DNA of 40,086 nt from JAJZJT01 sp964610905. GTDB taxonomy: Bacteria > Actinomycetota > Acidimicrobiia > Acidimicrobiales > RAAP-2. The stretch lies in the NCBI GenBank assembly GCA_964610905.1, contig CAZSYT010000025.1:1-40086 (forward strand), written 5' to 3'. The notes beneath the pieces were generated by a model, which was not told the DNA's origin, ran no database searches, and was given only the letters and a program-made list of their open reading frames with translations. The position numbers and the translations under genes are program-made. This document shows, piece by piece, positions 39,572 through 40,086 of this stretch (its first letter is position 1; every line of letters starts with the position of its first letter).

Positions 39572-40081
39572 CCCCCGGGCGCCGAGCGCCCAGCGGAGCG
39601 CGTCCACCGCGTGGTGGGCGAGCCGAGCGCGGAGCGACGTCGTCTCGGCCGGCACGGCCAGGGCGGCACGCCGCCACGCCTCGCTGAGGGAGCCGACGCC
39701 GGCGAGCTCCTCCAGCGCGCCCCCGTCGAGCGCGGCGCCCTCTGTCATGCCCCTGGGGCCGTCGGGCGTGGGGAGCCGTGCGTCGGCCGGCTCCGTGTCG
39801 CTCATGCGGGTGGCGAGCGCCGTCCGGCCCATGGCGAGCACCGGCTCGCGTTCTCGCTCCGGCGCGCCCGCCTCGCGCCCGGCATCCGCCCCCGTCTCCT
39901 CGTTCGTCGTGCCCACCGTGCGACCTCCCGGTCCCCTGTCGTCAGCCGTCGATCGGTCCGTGCCGCCGCCGCCACGCTCCGGGCTCGTCCCGCCGTCCTC
40001 GTCGGTGGCGCCCCGCCCCGGCGCCAGGTGCGCCCGGCCCGGGTACCCGCACGCCAGCACGACCGTGAGCAGGGCGACCAC
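39524..40081 (-). CDS. Hypothetical ORF, possibly the C-terminal part of a longer protein
   Basis: 185 codons from a GTG near the right edge; the frame stays open to the edge, so the start may lie outside. It begins with a hydrophobic stretch ending in Cys (VALLTVVLACGYPG), conceivably part of a lipoprotein signal or a last membrane helix, then a long charged low-complexity segment, and ends with helix-like VPAETTSLRARLAHHAVDAL. No family recognised. It overlaps the carboxyltransferase end by 48 bp, and long open frames are common at this GC, so it may not be real. Confidence 0.3.
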   Translation of the reverse strand: MVALLTVVLACGYPGRAHLAPGRGATDEDGGTSPERGGGGTDRSTADDRGPGGRTVGTTNEETGADAGREAGAPEREREPVLAMGRTALATRMSDTEPADARLPTPDGPRGMTEGAALDGGALEELAGVGSLSEAWRRAALAVPAETTSLRARLAHHAVDALRWALGARGSQRPDRVLAAGELLA

Positions 40082-40086
40082 GGGGA

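Overview
The window is very GC-rich, densely packed bacterial chromosome (about 70 percent GC by eye). Several features point to Actinomycetota: a one-polypeptide Kgd-type 2-oxoglutarate enzyme, a PafB/PafC WYL pair, an F420-biosynthesis guanylyltransferase, a class III cyclase with an Rv1264-like regulatory domain, an HU protein with a long lysine/alanine tail, and many start codons placed 6-8 nt after a TANNNT hexamer (leaderless style). A lineage such as Acidimicrobiia is my inference; no rRNA or other definitive marker is present. Two runs of exactly 100 N (10269-10368 and 19232-19331) are assembly gaps, both inside tandem repeats.

Layout. 1-9.5 kb: a 14/15-bp tandem array touching the stop of an alpha-methylacyl-CoA racemase, galactokinase, a minus-strand cell-wall group (alpha/beta hydrolase, membrane-anchored MurF-like ligase, Ddl, PH-domain protein), a UvrD-like helicase, exonuclease III and FabZ. 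9.5-15 kb: an NYN/Zc3h12a-like RNase joined to an S1-like domain by a histone-H1-like repeat linker (interrupted by a gap), then kgd. 15-20.4 kb: queD-queC-queE for preQ0, a strong hairpin terminator, a small HU, a hydrolase and an epimerase, a second 14-bp array with a gap, and a DMT transporter. 20.4-27 kb: an acyl-CoA dehydrogenase behind a perfect palindrome, RNase HII, a MatB-like acyl-CoA synthetase and a GH38 alpha-mannosidase. 27-31.9 kb: cyclase and gpsA in overlap, divergent from fbiD and a PIG-L deacetylase, then hupB. 31.9-35.2 kb: an accessory-looking island with a VirD4/TraD-like coupling ATPase and a MobF-type relaxase, convergent, and no other transfer genes in view. 35.2-40 kb: pafC, pafB, CtaG, an unusual short acyl-CoA carboxyltransferase and a doubtful partial ORF.

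Most interesting signals: (1) four separate gene 3' ends carry short tandem duplications (14-17 bp units) that include or abut the stop codon, one long enough to break the assembly; (2) a minimal relaxase plus coupling-ATPase module beside hupB and pafBC; (3) an RNase-KAT repeat-S1 protein; (4) a Mur ligase whose UDP-binding domain position is occupied by a membrane domain; (5) a repeated TANNNT-N6-8-start-codon signature that also corrects start codons.
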